From contig CP051231.1 in assembly GCA_017792405.1 (NCBI GenBank), positions 88,897-152,896 of the forward strand: a stretch of 64,000 bases of DNA, given 5' to 3'. Source of the stretch: Oceanicola sp. (lineage in GTDB: Bacteria > Pseudomonadota > Alphaproteobacteria > Rhodobacterales > Rhodobacteraceae). The notes below the pieces were generated by a model. That model was not told the DNA's origin. It searched no databases and saw nothing but the letters and a program-made list of their open reading frames with translations. The translations under genes and the position numbers were made by a program. Shown piece after piece: positions 55,574-63,901 of the stretch; position 1 is the stretch's first letter, and every line of letters starts with the position of its first letter.

Positions 55574-55618
55574 AGCGGGGGGGCGGGACTAGCTCCGACC
55601 CATGCGGTTAGGTTGGTG

Positions 55619-56434
55619 TTACCGCCACGCCACCGGGTCGAGTTTGAACAGGGTGGAAAGCTGGGCGTAGACCTCCGGCTCCTCCTCCATCAGGGCGGCG
55701 GGTTGCTCGAAGAAGACCTCGACGGCCACCGCGAAGAACTCCTCGTGGCCCTCGCAGCCGTAGGGATCGATCACGCCGCGTTCGCCGCGCTCCACCCGCG
55801 CGCAAAGCCGCTCGTAGGCGCCGGTGAAGACCCGCGCCCATTCGGCAAAGCTCTGGCCACGGGCCATGACGGGGGCGCCATCGGCGGCGCCGGAGAGATC
55901 ATCGACCTGATGGGCGAACTCGTGGAGCACCACGTTGTGGCCATCGTGCTCATCGGCGGCACCAGCCTCGGAATGGGCCCAGCTGAGGATCACCGGGCCG
56001 CGCGCCCAGCTTTCGCCGGTGCGGACGGTGTCCTGCTCGGTCACGACGAAGCCGTTGTGGCTGGCGCGGCGCGAGCGGAAGGCGCCGGGGTAGATCAGGA
56101 TGGTGCGCAGGTTCACGAACCATGTGTCGGTGTTGACCACCAGCAGGCAGGCTTGGGCGGCGATGGAGAGGCGCATCTCGTCGGTCACCTCCAGCCCGCC
56201 GCGCCCCAGAAACTCGACCTGATCGAGAAAGAGGTTCACCCGGCCTTCCAGCGCACGGGCCAGATCGGGCGGCAGACGGCGGGTGATGGGCACCTTGGCG
56301 GCAATAACCGCGCGCTGGGCCTCGGTCAGCGGCATAGTCAGAAGGGCGGCACGGGAGCGGCGGCGCAACAGCTTGGCGACACCCCATGCGAGGGCGGCGA
56401 GCGCCATGAGGCCGAGGACGATGAGGGTGGGCAT
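55619..56434 (-). CDS. mtfA: Zinc-dependent peptidase MtfA (M90)
   Basis: A 271-residue protein of the MtfA family, known in E. coli as a Mlc-binding peptidase. One N-terminal membrane segment (LIVLGLMALAALAWGV) precedes the domain. The metal motif HEFAHQVD and the downstream GHEEFFAVAVEVFFEQP with a third ligand are conserved. It is located convergent with the NlpC/P60 gene and 11 bases after the DUF2794 gene on the same strand. Confidence 0.92.
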   Translation of the reverse strand: MPTLIVLGLMALAALAWGVAKLLRRRSRAALLTMPLTEAQRAVIAAKVPITRRLPPDLARALEGRVNLFLDQVEFLGRGGLEVTDEMRLSIAAQACLLVVNTDTWFVNLRTILIYPGAFRSRRASHNGFVVTEQDTVRTGESWARGPVILSWAHSEAGAADEHDGHNVVLHEFAHQVDDLSGAADGAPVMARGQSFAEWARVFTGAYERLCARVERGERGVIDPYGCEGHEEFFAVAVEVFFEQPAALMEEEPEVYAQLSTLFKLDPVAWR

Positions 56435-56445
56435 GGGGTGGCCGG

Positions 56446-56790
56446 TTACTCGACGGCGCGGATCAGCTTGCGTTCGAGCACGCGGAGCACGGTGCGCAGA
56501 TCATGGCCGCGCTTGAGCACCTGCCCGTCCATCCCGATCACGGCATACATGCCCTGCTTGGCCCGCATCTTGGGGCGCTTCTCGATCCGGTAGAGCGGGT
56601 GCTCGGCGGTGCGGCGGAAGATCGAGAACACGGCGACATCACGCAGGCTCGATATGCCGTAGTCACGCCACTCGCCAGCGGCGACGAAGCGCCCGTAGAG
56701 ACCAAGAATGAGCGAAAGTTCGGGGCGCTGGAAGGCGACCGGCTCGTTCGCGCGATTGCCGGGAAAGGGCGTGGGCGACTGCACGTTCAT
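56446..56790 (-). CDS. DUF2794 family protein
   Basis: A 114-residue protein of a family widespread in Alphaproteobacteria, without a known role. The core FQRPELSLILGLYGRFVAAGEWRDY, PLYRIEKRPKMRAKQGMYAVIG and GHDLRTVLRVLERKL is characteristic. ATG 56790 (MNVQSPTPF) matches the usual length; the frame extends upstream but that part is not conserved in character. It precedes mtfA on the same strand. Confidence 0.85.
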   Translation of the reverse strand: MNVQSPTPFPGNRANEPVAFQRPELSLILGLYGRFVAAGEWRDYGISSLRDVAVFSIFRRTAEHPLYRIEKRPKMRAKQGMYAVIGMDGQVLKRGHDLRTVLRVLERKLIRAVE

Positions 56791-56918
56791 GCCTATGAGA
56801 GTGGGGGCAAGCGGTGGCAAAATCAAGCGTCTCGAAAATGTCGCAAAATGGCCCCCGCAGGGTCGCCCGCCGATCCTGACCGCGCCGCGATCGGTTGCGA
56901 TACACCTCGGCACGCAAC

Positions 56919-57025
56919 GAGCCCCAGGCTCGACCCCGGTGGGGTGGCATCATAGCCCCCACCCAGTCGCCCCACCGGGGTGCCAGACTACAGTGCCCGT
57001 CGGCTTTGTCCGGCGGGCCTTTTTC
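56919..57025 (+). ncRNA. Candidate small RNA with three hairpins and a terminator
   Basis: In sequence: a GAGCC-CCA-GGCTC stem-loop (56919-56931), a perfect 12-bp stem ACCCCGGTGGGG/CCCCACCGGGGT (56933-56944 with 56970-56981, loop 25 bases), then an intrinsic terminator with a 9-bp stem (56995-57003 with 57010-57018) and a T-rich tail on the plus strand. No gene precedes it on this strand, so the terminator most likely ends an independent transcript. Its 3' part overlaps the frameshifted 3' end of imuB antisense. I recognise no RNA family. Confidence 0.6.
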
Positions 57026-58493
57026 TGTTCGGGGTCAGGCGAAGCGCCCGTGGCAGAACCAGCCGCCCGAGACCGCCCCGCCGTGGGCGTAGAACAGCCA
57101 GAGCCGGGCGCGGCTCGGTGGGGCGGGGCGGCCAATCGGCGGCGGGCGCGGACCATGCAGCGGCGCGGAGCTGGGTGGCCTTCTCGGGCACGTGGCTGTC
57201 GCCGGGGTGGAGCCGATGGATCTGCTCCAGCCCGACCCGCGCGCCCAATCGCCCGATGAGGTCATCGAGCGCGGTGTCGTTCTGCAGCCGGGCGGCGGCA
57301 TCGGCGCTGGCCCCGGCGTGGCCGCGGTGCTGCACCGCGTGGACCGGCTCGGTGACGGTGGCCACCAGCCGGATCACGTCGATCCCGTCGCCGGCATCGA
57401 CCTCGGCCAGCTTCATCCGCAGTAGGGGGCGCAGGCGCTCGGGGTCAGCGGACGGACGGGCGAGGCCCAGCTCGAGCACTTGGGCGCTGTGATCGCAGCG
57501 CAGCAGATGCAGCCGGAGCCGCCGCGCGCCCATGCCGCGCGCGCGCAGCCGGGCCTCCAGCGCGGGCAGCAGTCGGTCGATCCCGGCGGCAAGGTCTGGC
57601 TCCAGCCCGATCGGCTCCGGCAGGGTCAGCCGCACGGCATAGCGCGGCTCGGGGCGGGCGGGAGAGACCGGCTCGGGCGCGGTGCCGAAGGCCTGATCGA
57701 GCCGCAGCACCAGATCGGCGCCAAAGCGGCGGGCCAGTGCGGCGCGGGGCTGGGCGGCCAGCTCCTCGACCCGGCGCAGCCCAAGGCGGGCAAGCTGCTG
57801 GGTGGTCTTGGGCGGCAGGCGCAGCGCGGCCAGCGGCAGCGGCGCCAGCGCCTCGCGGGCCATGCCGGGCGCGGCGATGCGGGCCTCGGGCGAGGGCGCA
57901 TCGGCGGCCAGCGGGGGCGGGCCGCCGCGCTCCCAGTGTCGCCGCTTCACGGCGCGGGCGCGGGTGGCATAGGCCTCCTGGTCGATCGCATCGCCTGAGC
58001 GCAGCGCCCCTGGCCCTTGGCCCGCGAACCGCGCCAGCGCCCAGGCCGCGCCCACGGTATCGGCGACCCCGGCGCAGACCGTCAGCCCGAGCTGGGCGCA
58101 ATCGGCCTCGGCCTCACCCATCAGCCCGGCCTCGCCGCCGAAGAGATGGGCGCAGCCGGTGATATCCACCACCAGCCCCTCGGGCGGGGCCTCGCTGATC
58201 CAGGGAGAAAATTTGCCGGCCCAGCGGCGCAGAACGGTGAGAAACCCCGCCTCGATGGCGGGCCGCTCCAGTCGGGTGACGAGATCTGGGCAGACCGCCT
58301 GCGCATCGCGCAGCGGTTGGCCGGGGCGCAGCCCGGCGGCGGAGGCGGCACGCGACAGCGAGGCGAGGCTCACCACGTTGCCGCTTTCGCGCACCACGGC
58401 CAGCGGCACCTCGGCCAGCGCGGGCTCGGCACGGATCAGCCGCTCGGCGGCAAGCCGGGGGAACCACAGCGAGAGGATTCGGCGGTTGGGCAT
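56988..58493 (-). CDS. imuB: ImuB-type Y-family polymerase-like protein, C-terminus disrupted
   Basis: ImuB is the polymerase-like partner of DnaE2 in SOS mutagenesis. The 501-residue frame starts MPNRRILSLWFPRLAAERLI and carries the Y-family fold without catalytic acidic residues, as is normal for ImuB. After AAAWSAPAADWPPRPTEP (about 57120) the frame reads PALAVLRPRR and on through a terminator. The expected ImuB ending RLWLFYAHGGAVSGGWFCHG...stop is present in another frame, ending at 57035, so roughly 80 residues plus the frame appear deleted. A perfect SOS box precedes it. Confidence 0.88.
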   Translation of the reverse strand: MPNRRILSLWFPRLAAERLIRAEPALAEVPLAVVRESGNVVSLASLSRAASAAGLRPGQPLRDAQAVCPDLVTRLERPAIEAGFLTVLRRWAGKFSPWISEAPPEGLVVDITGCAHLFGGEAGLMGEAEADCAQLGLTVCAGVADTVGAAWALARFAGQGPGALRSGDAIDQEAYATRARAVKRRHWERGGPPPLAADAPSPEARIAAPGMAREALAPLPLAALRLPPKTTQQLARLGLRRVEELAAQPRAALARRFGADLVLRLDQAFGTAPEPVSPARPEPRYAVRLTLPEPIGLEPDLAAGIDRLLPALEARLRARGMGARRLRLHLLRCDHSAQVLELGLARPSADPERLRPLLRMKLAEVDAGDGIDVIRLVATVTEPVHAVQHRGHAGASADAAARLQNDTALDDLIGRLGARVGLEQIHRLHPGDSHVPEKATQLRAAAWSAPAADWPPRPTEPRPALAVLRPRRGGLGRLVLPRALRLTPNRKRPAGQSRRAL

Positions 58494-58510
58494 GGGGCGG
58501 CAGCAGGTAT

Positions 58511-58525
58511 GTTCGTGATTTGTTC
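58511..58525. promoter_or_regulatory. LexA SOS box upstream of imuB
   Basis: GTTC-GTGATTT-GTTC is an exact match to the alphaproteobacterial LexA consensus GTTC-N7-GTTC, 18 bases before the imuB ATG on the minus strand. Confidence 0.88.
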
Positions 58526-58576
58526 TATTTTAGCCCTGCGCCATGCGGGAGTCGAGTCCGCCTGCTCCGGGGTGGA

Positions 58577-58897
58577 TCAGCCGCAGGTGACGCGGGTGAT
58601 CAGGCCGGCGGGATCGAGGTAGAAGTTCATCCGGTAGGGATTGTACTCTTGGGTCACGATGCCGCCGTGCGGGATGACCCGGATCTGGCGGGTGACGCCG
58701 AGCGTGGGGATCACGCTGGACGGCTGGCCGATGGCGGCGGTGCGATAGGTGGAGGCGCCGCAAATGTCAGGCTCGCGCTCCACGAGGCCACTGTCAGCAT
58801 TGTCCTGCAGCGGATCGTCGCTCGGGGGCAGGTCTTCAACCGGGGGCTGACAGGCGGCGAGCGCCGTCAGGAGAATCAGGGCCTTGAGAGATTTCAT
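58577..58897 (-). CDS. I78-family peptidase inhibitor lipoprotein
   Basis: A 106-residue exported protein with a lipobox LTALAAC (Cys16), so probably a membrane-anchored lipoprotein. The C-terminal 60 residues match the inhibitor I78 family: CGASTYRTAAIGQPSSVI, VIPHGGIVTQEYNPYRMNF and the final LITRVTCG with the disulfide Cys. It lies between imuB (same strand, downstream) and frmA (divergent). Confidence 0.85.
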   Translation of the reverse strand: MKSLKALILLTALAACQPPVEDLPPSDDPLQDNADSGLVEREPDICGASTYRTAAIGQPSSVIPTLGVTRQIRVIPHGGIVTQEYNPYRMNFYLDPAGLITRVTCG

Positions 58898-58981
58898 CGC
58901 GGGTTTCTTCCCATATCCGGTTGAATAAACGCAGAGATTCCCCCACGGTTCCGCGCGACAGATTAACGGGAGTTTCGACAA

Positions 58982-60109
58982 ATGAAAACGCGCGCCGCGG
59001 TGGCCCTTGAGGCTGGCAAACCGCTTGAGATCATGGAGGTGAACCTTGAGGGCCCGAAGGCGGGCGAGGTTCTGGTGGAGATCAAGGCGACGGGGATTTG
59101 CCACACCGATGAGTTCACCCGCTCGGGCGATGACCCGGAGGGGCTGTTTCCGTCCATCCTGGGCCATGAGGGCGCGGGCGTTGTGATGGAGGTGGGCGAG
59201 GGCGTGACCACGCTGAAGCCGGGCGACCACGTGATCCCGCTCTACACCCCCGAGTGCCGCGAGTGCGCCTCATGCCTGAGCGGCAAAACCAACCTCTGCA
59301 CCGCGATCCGGAACACGCAGGGCCAGGGCCTGATGCCCGACGGCACGACCCGGTTTTCCATGCTCGATGGCACGCCGATCTATCACTACATGGGCTGTTC
59401 CACCTTTGCGAACCATACGGTGATGCCCGAGATCGCGCTGGCCAAGGTGCGCGAGGACGCGCCCTTCGACAAGATCTGCTACATCGGCTGCGGCGTGACC
59501 ACTGGCATCGGGGCCGTCATTAACACGGCAGGTGTTGAGATTGGGTCAACGGCCGCTGTTTTCGGCCTCGGCGGCATCGGGCTGAACGTGATCCAGGGCC
59601 TGCGGATGGCGGGCTGCGACAAGATCATCGGGGTCGATCTGAACGACGACAAGGCGGAGATGGCGAAGAAATTCGGCATGACACACTTCGTTAACCCTTC
59701 GAAGGTAGAGAACACGGTGCAGGCCATCGTGGACCTGACAAAGACCGAGCTCGACCAGATCGGCGGCGTGGACTACTCGTTCGACGCCACCGGCAACGTG
59801 AAGGTGATGCGCGACGCGCTGGAATGCTCGCACCGCGGCTGGGGCGTGAGCGTGATCATCGGCGTGGCACCAGCGGGCGCCGAGATCAGCACCCGCCCGT
59901 TCCAGCTGGTGACGGGCCGGGTCTGGAAAGGCACGGCCTTCGGTGGCGCCAAAGGGAGGACGGATGTGCCCAAGTTCGTGGACTGGTACATGGACGGGAA
60001 GATCGAGATCGACCCGATGATCACCCACAAGCTGAAGCTCGATGACATCAACGAAGGCTTCGAGCTGATGCACGCCGGTAAGTCCATCCGCGCCGTGGTG
60101 GAGTATTGA
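58982..60109 (+). CDS. frmA: S-(hydroxymethyl)glutathione dehydrogenase / class III ADH
   Basis: Oxidises the glutathione-formaldehyde adduct with NAD. The 375-residue zinc alcohol dehydrogenase has the catalytic zinc residues in [10 protein letters not shown] and GHEGAGVV, the structural zinc motif [15 protein letters not shown], and the NAD-binding [12 protein letters not shown]. Its partner hydrolase fghA lies 16 kb upstream. Its TGA overlaps the next gene's TTG start. Confidence 0.96.
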   Translation: MKTRAAVALEAGKPLEIMEVNLEGPKAGEVLVEIKATGICHTDEFTRSGDDPEGLFPSILGHEGAGVVMEVGEGVTTLKPGDHVIPLYTPECRECASCLSGKTNLCTAIRNTQGQGLMPDGTTRFSMLDGTPIYHYMGCSTFANHTVMPEIALAKVREDAPFDKICYIGCGVTTGIGAVINTAGVEIGSTAAVFGLGGIGLNVIQGLRMAGCDKIIGVDLNDDKAEMAKKFGMTHFVNPSKVENTVQAIVDLTKTELDQIGGVDYSFDATGNVKVMRDALECSHRGWGVSVIIGVAPAGAEISTRPFQLVTGRVWKGTAFGGAKGRTDVPKFVDWYMDGKIEIDPMITHKLKLDDINEGFELMHAGKSIRAVVEY

Positions 60110-60480
60110 TCCGCGCTGCTGCCCTCGTGGTGGCACTGGCGGCCAGCCCCGCGCTGGCCGCTCCGCTGCTTGAACTCCGCGTCGGCCCGGTTGCGGCCGA
60201 GGCCGAGGCGGAGGACATCGTAAGCGTTACCCCGGTGCTCGACGCGCAGCCGGGCTTCGACATTACCATCTCGGAGCGGTTCAGCGAGGCGGTGGGCAAG
60301 CTGACGGCCGCTCACGTGGGCGAGGAGCTGCGGCTTTCGATCTGTGGCGAGGTGGTGATGCGGCCCCGGATCATGGAGCCGATTTTGGGCACCGGGATGC
60401 GGCTGATGCCGATCCCGCCGGAGAAGGCGGAGCCCTACCTGCTGTGGCTCACCGGGCGGGAGCCTTGCCCGGAGGAGTGA
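60106..60480 (+). CDS. Secreted protein with SecD-like P1 domain
   Basis: A 124-residue exported protein, TTG start within the frmA stop (TTGA), giving a good signal peptide ([20 protein letters not shown]). The mature part, [40 protein letters not shown], resembles the small periplasmic P1-head type domain seen in SecD, but there are no membrane segments. Its function is unknown. It is probably coupled to frmA. Confidence 0.65.
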   Translation: MIRAAALVVALAASPALAAPLLELRVGPVAAEAEAEDIVSVTPVLDAQPGFDITISERFSEAVGKLTAAHVGEELRLSICGEVVMRPRIMEPILGTGMRLMPIPPEKAEPYLLWLTGREPCPEE

Positions 60481-60531
60481 GCGGCGCAGGGCTGCCACGC
60501 TCTGCGATTGCGGCCAAGGCCACGGCCTGAG

Positions 60532-60557
60532 GGAACCCGCGCGGCGTTTGCGCGGTT
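60532..60557 (+). promoter_or_regulatory. Candidate EcfG (general stress sigma) promoter
   Basis: GGAAC-N17-GGTT is close to the alphaproteobacterial EcfG consensus GGAAC-N16/17-CGTT. It lies 25 bases before the ATG of the small membrane protein at 60582, a typical target type. Confidence 0.55.
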
Positions 60558-60581
60558 CATCCTGCATAGGAGGGCCCGCCG

Positions 60582-60911
60582 ATGAACACCAAACCCAGCT
60601 TCCCGACCGATCTTTTGCCCAGCGAAGAAACCCAGAGCCGCCTTGTGCCGGTGGCCGTGGCCTGCGGGCTCGTGGCGGCGGGGGCGCTGCTGTGGCGGGC
60701 CAAGCCGCGCGCGCTGGAAATCCCCGACCCGGTGCCGCTGGGCGCCAAGCCCTCGAAGAGCCTGTTCCGCCGGATGGCCCGCCGCTCGCGCGACGGGGTT
60801 CACAAGATCGCGCCCGGCAACATCTCGGTGTCGCTCGGGCGCTCGCTGGTGATCGCGGGCGGGGCGCTGCTGCTGACCCGGCTGCTCGATGAGCTGGCGG
60901 GCGAGGACTAA
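60582..60911 (+). CDS. Small membrane protein, possibly stress-induced
   Basis: A 109-residue protein with two hydrophobic segments (LVPVAVACGLVAAGALLW and LVIAGGALLLTRLLDEL) around a basic middle (KSLFRRMARRSRDGVHK). I recognise no family. An AGGAGG site precedes the ATG and an EcfG-like promoter lies 25 bases upstream. Its 3' end overlaps the convergent methyltransferase gene by 4 bases. Confidence 0.7.
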   Translation: MNTKPSFPTDLLPSEETQSRLVPVAVACGLVAAGALLWRAKPRALEIPDPVPLGAKPSKSLFRRMARRSRDGVHKIAPGNISVSLGRSLVIAGGALLLTRLLDELAGED

Positions 60912-61519
60912 CCCTTTCGCGCCACCACGAAACGGGCTGGCGGATTGGCCGGGTAGTTGCCGGTTTCGACAATCGTCAGCCCGGCGGCCTCGTGCAGCGC
61001 GTCGATCTCCGCAACCTTGAAGAACCGAACCTTGGGCGCTTGCCGGAACAGCCGCATCGCGCCAATGAGTGGGCGCAGATACCACATGCGGCTGAGCGCG
61101 GTGGTCTTGGTGATCACGTATCCGCCCGGTTTGACGCGGGCGGCGAGGGCGGCGACGGCGGCGGCGGGATCGGGCACCAGATGCAAAAGGTTGAAAGCAA
61201 TGGCTGCGTCGAACGGGCCTTCGGGCAGGGTCTCGACCCCGGATTGCTCCAGCGTGATGTTGGCCAGGCCATCGGCGTCGATCCGGCTGCGGGCGATCTC
61301 CAGCAGGACATCGGAAATGTCGGTGGCTACGATCCGGCCCGCGTGGGGCGCGAGGCGGCGGGCGGTGGTGTCGGTGCCTGCGCCGGCCTCCAGCACAGCC
61401 GCATCGGCGGCGAGGTAGCTGGCGGTGCGTTCCAGCGTGGTGGCATAGGCGGCCTCATCCGAGATCGGGCGGGCGGCGTAGCGGGGGGCGACCTTGTTCC
61501 AGAATTTTGCGTCGGTCAT
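60908..61519 (-). CDS. Class I SAM-dependent methyltransferase
   Basis: A 203-residue cytosolic methyltransferase. Motif I is AVLEAGAGTDTTAR; AFNLLHLVPDP and VKPGGYVITKT are post-I motifs. Substrate is unknown. It is divergent from a LysR gene, with 97 bases between them carrying three TTGATCT words, so LysR control is likely. Confidence 0.88.
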   Translation of the reverse strand: MTDAKFWNKVAPRYAARPISDEAAYATTLERTASYLAADAAVLEAGAGTDTTARRLAPHAGRIVATDISDVLLEIARSRIDADGLANITLEQSGVETLPEGPFDAAIAFNLLHLVPDPAAAVAALAARVKPGGYVITKTTALSRMWYLRPLIGAMRLFRQAPKVRFFKVAEIDALHEAAGLTIVETGNYPANPPARFVVARKG

Positions 61520-61616
61520 GGCGGGCTCCGTGGGATTGATCTGTGGGTTTGATCTGTTGGCGCAGATGTAGCCAAACGCGGATCACATAAGAATTGCCTG
61601 ATTGCGCATTTGATCT

Positions 61617-62531
61617 ATGCATATGTGCATGAAGCCCCCTGCTGCCTCCTTCGACTGGAACCAGGCGCGCGCCTTTCTGGCCGCCGCCGAGGAGGGCTCG
61701 CTCTCGGCCGCTGCCCGCAAATTGGGGCAGACCCAACCGACACTGGGGCGGCAGGTGAGCGGGCTAGAAGAGGCGCTTGGAGTCACGCTCTTCGAGCGGG
61801 CGGGGCGCAGCCTGCAGCTCACGCAGGCGGGGCGGGAAATGCTGCCGCATCTGCGCAGCATGGAGGAGAGCGCGGGCCACGTGGCGATGGTGGCCGCTGG
61901 GCAGGCGCAGGGGCTGCAAGGGCGCGTGGTGATCTCGGCCTCCGACATGATGGCGGCCCGCACCCTGCCGCCGATCATCGCCCGGTTGGCGCGCACTGCG
62001 CCGGAGCTGGAGATCGAGCTGGTCTCCTCCAACAGCCTGTCGGACCTGACCCGGCGCGAGGCCGATATTGCCCTGCGCCATGTGCGCCCCACCGAGCCGG
62101 AGCTGGTGGCCCGGCTGGTCGCGGAGCAGGCGGCGAAGTTCTATGCGGCCACCGTCTACCTCGAGCGGGCCGGCCGGCCGGAGAGCGTTGCGGCGCTGGG
62201 AAAGCACGACTGGGTGGGGCACGCGAGCGCGGAGACGATGCTGGAGTATCTTGCGGGCAAGGGTATTGAGGTGCCGCGCGAAAGGGTGCGCGTGGTGGCC
62301 GACAACGGGCTCGCCTATTGGGAGCTGGTGCGGCAGGGCATGGGGATCGGCATCATGGCGCGGGAAGAGGTGCAACTGGGCGAGGGGATCGAGCCGGTGC
62401 TGCCCGATTACACCTTCATGACCATCCCGGTCTGGCTGGTGGCGCATTCCGAGCTGCACTCGTCGCGCCGCATCCGGGTGGTGTGGGACTATCTCGCGGA
62501 GGCGCTTTCAAAGCGGGCGGCGAAGCCCTAG
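61617..62531 (+). CDS. LysR-family transcriptional regulator
   Basis: A 304-residue regulator. The helix-turn-helix is GSLSAAARKLGQTQPTLGRQVSGLEEALG near residues 27-56, followed by a periplasmic-binding-like ligand domain. Starts at 61617 (MHMCMKPP) or 61629 are both possible. It is divergent from the methyltransferase, its likely target, and followed by the NYN gene after 10 bases. Confidence 0.9.
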   Translation: MHMCMKPPAASFDWNQARAFLAAAEEGSLSAAARKLGQTQPTLGRQVSGLEEALGVTLFERAGRSLQLTQAGREMLPHLRSMEESAGHVAMVAAGQAQGLQGRVVISASDMMAARTLPPIIARLARTAPELEIELVSSNSLSDLTRREADIALRHVRPTEPELVARLVAEQAAKFYAATVYLERAGRPESVAALGKHDWVGHASAETMLEYLAGKGIEVPRERVRVVADNGLAYWELVRQGMGIGIMAREEVQLGEGIEPVLPDYTFMTIPVWLVAHSELHSSRRIRVVWDYLAEALSKRAAKP

Positions 62532-62541
62532 GTATGGGCCC

Positions 62542-63249
62542 ATGGATAACAAGAACAACACACCTCTCCTCGCCGTCCTGATCGACGCCGATAACACCTC
62601 TCCCAAATGGGCCAAAGCGATCTTTGATGAGATCGCGGGCATGGGCGAGGCCTCGGTGCGCAGGGTCTATGGCGACTTTTCTTCCAACCAGATGAACGGC
62701 TGGGCCAAGGTGCAGGCCGAGTTCGGACTGGTGCCGCACCACCAGCCAGCGAATACCGTGGGCAAGAATGCCAGCGATATCGCGCTGGTGATCGATGCGA
62801 TGGACCTGCTGCACACGGGCCGTTTTGACGGGTTCATTCTGGTGTCGTCCGACAGTGACTTTACCCGGCTGGCATCGCGTATTCGCGAACAGGGCTACGA
62901 CGTGTTTGGCATCGGCGCGCAGAAGACGCCCGAGGCCTTCCGGAAGGCCTGCAAGCGGTTCATCTTCCTGGAAAACCTCGAAGGTGCGCCGCAGCAGAAG
63001 CAATCGGCCAAGGGCGGCGACAAGCTGAACGAGGCCCGCGACATGATCTTCCGCGCGATGGACGCGCTGGAGACCGAGGACGACTGGTACGCGCTGGGGC
63101 CGCTGGGCCAGCAGGTGACCACGGCCAACCCGGATTTCGACGTGCGGACCTACGGGTTCCGCAAGTTCTCGGACCTTGTGGGGAAGATCCCGGTGCTGGA
63201 GACGCGGCGTGGGTCGGGGAACCAGTTGCAGGTGCGGCGGGTGGATTGA
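62542..63249 (+). CDS. NYN-domain nuclease-like protein with OST-HTH/LOTUS domain
   Basis: A 235-residue protein. Residues 1-150 are a NYN (PIN-like) ribonuclease fold with acidic residues in LIDADNTS (Asp15, Asp17) and VSSDSDFTRL. Residues 155-235 resemble an OST-HTH/LOTUS RNA-binding domain (LNEARDMIFRAMDAL, TYGFRKFSDLV). The RNA target is unknown. Its TGA overlaps the TTG of the next gene. Confidence 0.88.
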   Translation: MDNKNNTPLLAVLIDADNTSPKWAKAIFDEIAGMGEASVRRVYGDFSSNQMNGWAKVQAEFGLVPHHQPANTVGKNASDIALVIDAMDLLHTGRFDGFILVSSDSDFTRLASRIREQGYDVFGIGAQKTPEAFRKACKRFIFLENLEGAPQQKQSAKGGDKLNEARDMIFRAMDALETEDDWYALGPLGQQVTTANPDFDVRTYGFRKFSDLVGKIPVLETRRGSGNQLQVRRVD

Positions 63250-63635
63250 GAAGGCACGGGGGGATCGCCGATCTGTTCGAGGTTCCCCCGGATCGGATTG
63301 CAGAGTTCCTCGACCGCTACCAATCTCTTCACGATGCCGAGATTCTATCGGTGTTTGTCGAAGAAGACAGGCTGATCATTGACCTTAAAAACCTCTGCGA
63401 CATTGACCCCGAAAGGAATTGGTGGCGCGAGACGCAGACCTCGGCCAGTCTCCTTTTCGATGGCATCCGCGATCTGAGGATGGAAGGTGATTTCGTTGGG
63501 TTCTGTGTCTCGCAACTCGGAACCACCGACGAAGGAGAGGTTTTCCTTAACGGTGATGCCGGACAAATCTCTGCAAGATACCACTCCTTTCGCCTTTACA
63601 GCAGTGAGCTTCTAGGATCGCGGCCGGAAGTCTGA
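63246..63635 (+). CDS. Hypothetical protein coupled to the NYN gene
   Basis: A 129-residue acidic protein starting at TTG within the NYN stop (TTGA). Base composition falls well below that of its neighbours, which suggests recent transfer. The segment LHDAEILSVFVEEDRLIIDLKN is like immunity-type beta-rich proteins, but I cannot assign a family. Coupling to an RNA-binding NYN protein makes a toxin-antitoxin-like pair worth testing. Confidence 0.6.
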   Translation: MRRHGGIADLFEVPPDRIAEFLDRYQSLHDAEILSVFVEEDRLIIDLKNLCDIDPERNWWRETQTSASLLFDGIRDLRMEGDFVGFCVSQLGTTDEGEVFLNGDAGQISARYHSFRLYSSELLGSRPEV

Positions 63636-63901
63636 CAGGCAGATCCGCCATGTATTCGCACCACACCGGCCGCACTGTCGACGGGCCGCGGTACGGCGAT
63701 CCAACGGTCTTTCGGCAGCGCTTTATGGCAGCCGTGGTAGTTCTTTACTCGATTGACGCGCAAACGCCGGCCAATCGCCGTGCCGTCCCGCCGCAGGCGG
63801 GCCGTTCAGTTCTGGCGCACCTTCGGTGCGACGTGCGGCCCGGCGATGGTGCGGCGGCTTCGCCTTGATTCCGCACCCGGCGCGAGCCTGCATGGTTCGG
63901 C
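63636..63901. other. Intergenic region with two tight stem-loops
   Basis: The 266 bases hold two perfect stem-loops with 3-base loops, CCCGCC-GCA-GGCGGG (63787-63801) and CGCACC-TTC-GGTGCG (63816-63830). No convincing gene is seen; a 72-codon frame here has poor coding character. Confidence 0.5.

Noticed and set aside
61535..61617. TTGATCT words between the methyltransferase and LysR genes as FNR sites
   Set aside because: They lack the TTGAT-N4-ATCAA palindrome; at most they are LysR-type contacts.
63650..63868. 72-codon plus-strand frame at the window end
   Set aside because: No ribosome site, poor composition, and it crosses two strong stem-loops.
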